Assembly: GCA_028817685.1 (NCBI GenBank)
Contig: JAPPPC010000294.1
Span: forward strand, 1-6,426
DNA length: 6,426 nt
Direction of reading: 5' to 3'
DNA from: Rhodospirillaceae bacterium
GTDB lineage: Bacteria > Pseudomonadota > Alphaproteobacteria > UBA8366 > GCA-2717185
Each line of letters begins with the position of its first letter. Positions within the stretch are counted from its first letter, which is position 1. A model generated the notes under the pieces. That model was not told the DNA's origin, did no database searches, and saw nothing but the letters and a program-made list of their open reading frames with translations. This document shows, piece after piece, positions 5,597-6,426 of the stretch. The position numbers and the translations under genes are program-made.

Positions 5597-6426
5597 GGCG
5601 TCGCGCCAGCTTTCCGCCGTGCCGGTGAGCCAGCGTTCCGCGTGGCGGGCCGCCGCCGTCAGCGGCAGACCGGCGGGCTTGCAGAGGTAATAGGCGGCGC
5701 CGGTCGGGTCCGCCGTGCCGAAGGGGGCGACGAGCCGGCCGCTGTTCAGCCAATCATCGACCAGGGGACGCCGCCCCATGGCCAGACCATGGCCGTTTTC
5801 GGCCAGTTGCAGGGCCTGCTCCTGGGCCTCCATGGTGATGGAGCCGCCGAGCGACGGCGTTTCGATACCATGCGCCCGCGCCCATTCTTCCCACTCGCCG
5901 GGGAAGTTCGCGCTGACGATCAGCCGGAGATCACGGAACATGTCCGCCGTGGGGCCGCCCTCGGGCGGGTCGATATAGCCCGGTGCGCAGACCGGCATCG
6001 CGGTTTCCGCCATCAGGAACAGCGCGTCGAGCCCCGGCCAGGCGCCTTTCCCGTGCCGAATGGCCAGATCCACCTGGTCGCGGCGCAGATCGACGGCCCG
6101 GGTCGAGGTGATGAGCTGGAGGTCGATATCGGGCTGTGCCCGTTCGAAGGCGCCGAGCCGCGGGATCAGCCAGGTCGCGGCGAGGGAGGGTGGCAGAGTC
6201 AGGCGCACGACGCTGCGTCCCGTGGCCGGCAGGATCGCCTCGGTCGCCGCCTGGATCTGCAGCAACCCCGGCTCGATCTGTTCCAGATAGCGCCGGCCGG
6301 TATCGGTTAGGGTGGCGCGCGCGCCGGAGCGGTCGATCAGCGCCACATGCAGGAAGGCTTCGAGCCGCTTGACCTGATGGCTGATAGCCGACTCGGTGAT
6401 CCCCAAACTCTCCGAGGCATCGCGAA
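5591..6426 (-). CDS. LysR-family transcriptional regulator (GcvA-like), N-terminus cut by window edge
   Basis: The reading frame is open to the window edge; 277 residues are visible and about 20 N-terminal residues are missing compared with the roughly 300 usual for the family. The winged helix-turn-helix shows as ASESLGITESAISHQVKRLE, followed by the wing and LTDTGRRYLEQ that leads into the linker helix. The remainder is a periplasmic-binding-like effector domain with features common in GcvA-type members, such as LAATWLIPRLGAFE, DIDLQL, VDLAIRHGKGAWPG and the MPVCAPGYI segment. The TTG at 6406 is an internal leucine codon in the recognition region, not a start. The protein presumably binds DNA as a tetramer and senses a small metabolite, which cannot be named. 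It lies upstream of the CmcJ/NvfI-type oxygenase in the same direction, with a palindrome spanning its stop codon, so it probably controls that gene. Confidence 0.94.
   Translation of the reverse strand, partial: RDASESLGITESAISHQVKRLEAFLHVALIDRSGARATLTDTGRRYLEQIEPGLLQIQAATEAILPATGRSVVRLTLPPSLAATWLIPRLGAFERAQPDIDLQLITSTRAVDLRRDQVDLAIRHGKGAWPGLDALFLMAETAMPVCAPGYIDPPEGGPTADMFRDLRLIVSANFPGEWEEWARAHGIETPSLGGSITMEAQEQALQLAENGHGLAMGRRPLVDDWLNSGRLVAPFGTADPTGAAYYLCKPAGLPLTAAARHAERWLTGTAESWRDAT

Noticed and set aside
6404..6406. TTG as the start of the LysR gene
   Set aside because: It falls in the middle of the helix-turn-helix, and the frame stays open and LysR-like to the window edge.

Overview
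This is a GC-rich chromosomal window with dense, mostly intact genes. Protein style (glutaryl-CoA dehydrogenase starting MASFAWEDP, a GcvA-like LysR regulator, a DWE-type HAD protein) and codon use suggest an alphaproteobacterium, perhaps of the Rhodospirillales/Rhizobiales kind. That placement is inference from sequence style, not a search. I see no tRNA, rRNA, CRISPR array, insertion sequence or phage gene.

Layout. (1) Bases 1-372 (+) are the 3' end of a thiolase gene, followed by two consecutive hairpins. (2) Bases 495-1664 (+) encode glutaryl-CoA dehydrogenase (GcdH). Thiolase plus GcdH fits catabolism of lysine, tryptophan or aromatic compounds through glutaryl-CoA and crotonyl-CoA to acetyl-CoA. 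(3) Bases 1657-2862 (-) encode a 12-helix MFS transporter whose 3' end overlaps that of gcdH tail to tail by 8 bp. (4) A 117-bp divergent promoter region separates the transporter from an AraC-family regulator (2980-3735, +). (5) A HAD-superfamily hydrolase follows (3814-4548, +). It resembles type II haloacid dehalogenases but lacks several of their active-site residues. (6) A GC-rich hairpin with flanking A and T runs lies between convergent genes and probably terminates transcription, at least for the minus strand. (7) Bases 4605-5474 (-) encode a CmcJ/NvfI-family putative Fe(II)/2-oxoglutarate oxygenase. Directly upstream on the same strand is a GcvA-like LysR regulator (5591-6426, -) that runs off the right edge.

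How the parts may work together. The left third is a conventional acyl-CoA breakdown unit. The middle (transporter, AraC regulator, HAD hydrolase) looks like a small uptake, sensing and processing module with unknown substrate. The right third is a regulator-oxygenase pair. Between those two genes is a perfect 19-bp palindrome with a third half-site spaced about one helical turn away, a good candidate operator. This pair, whose substrate cannot be read from sequence, is the least conventional part of the window. No clearly new multi-gene system is evident.
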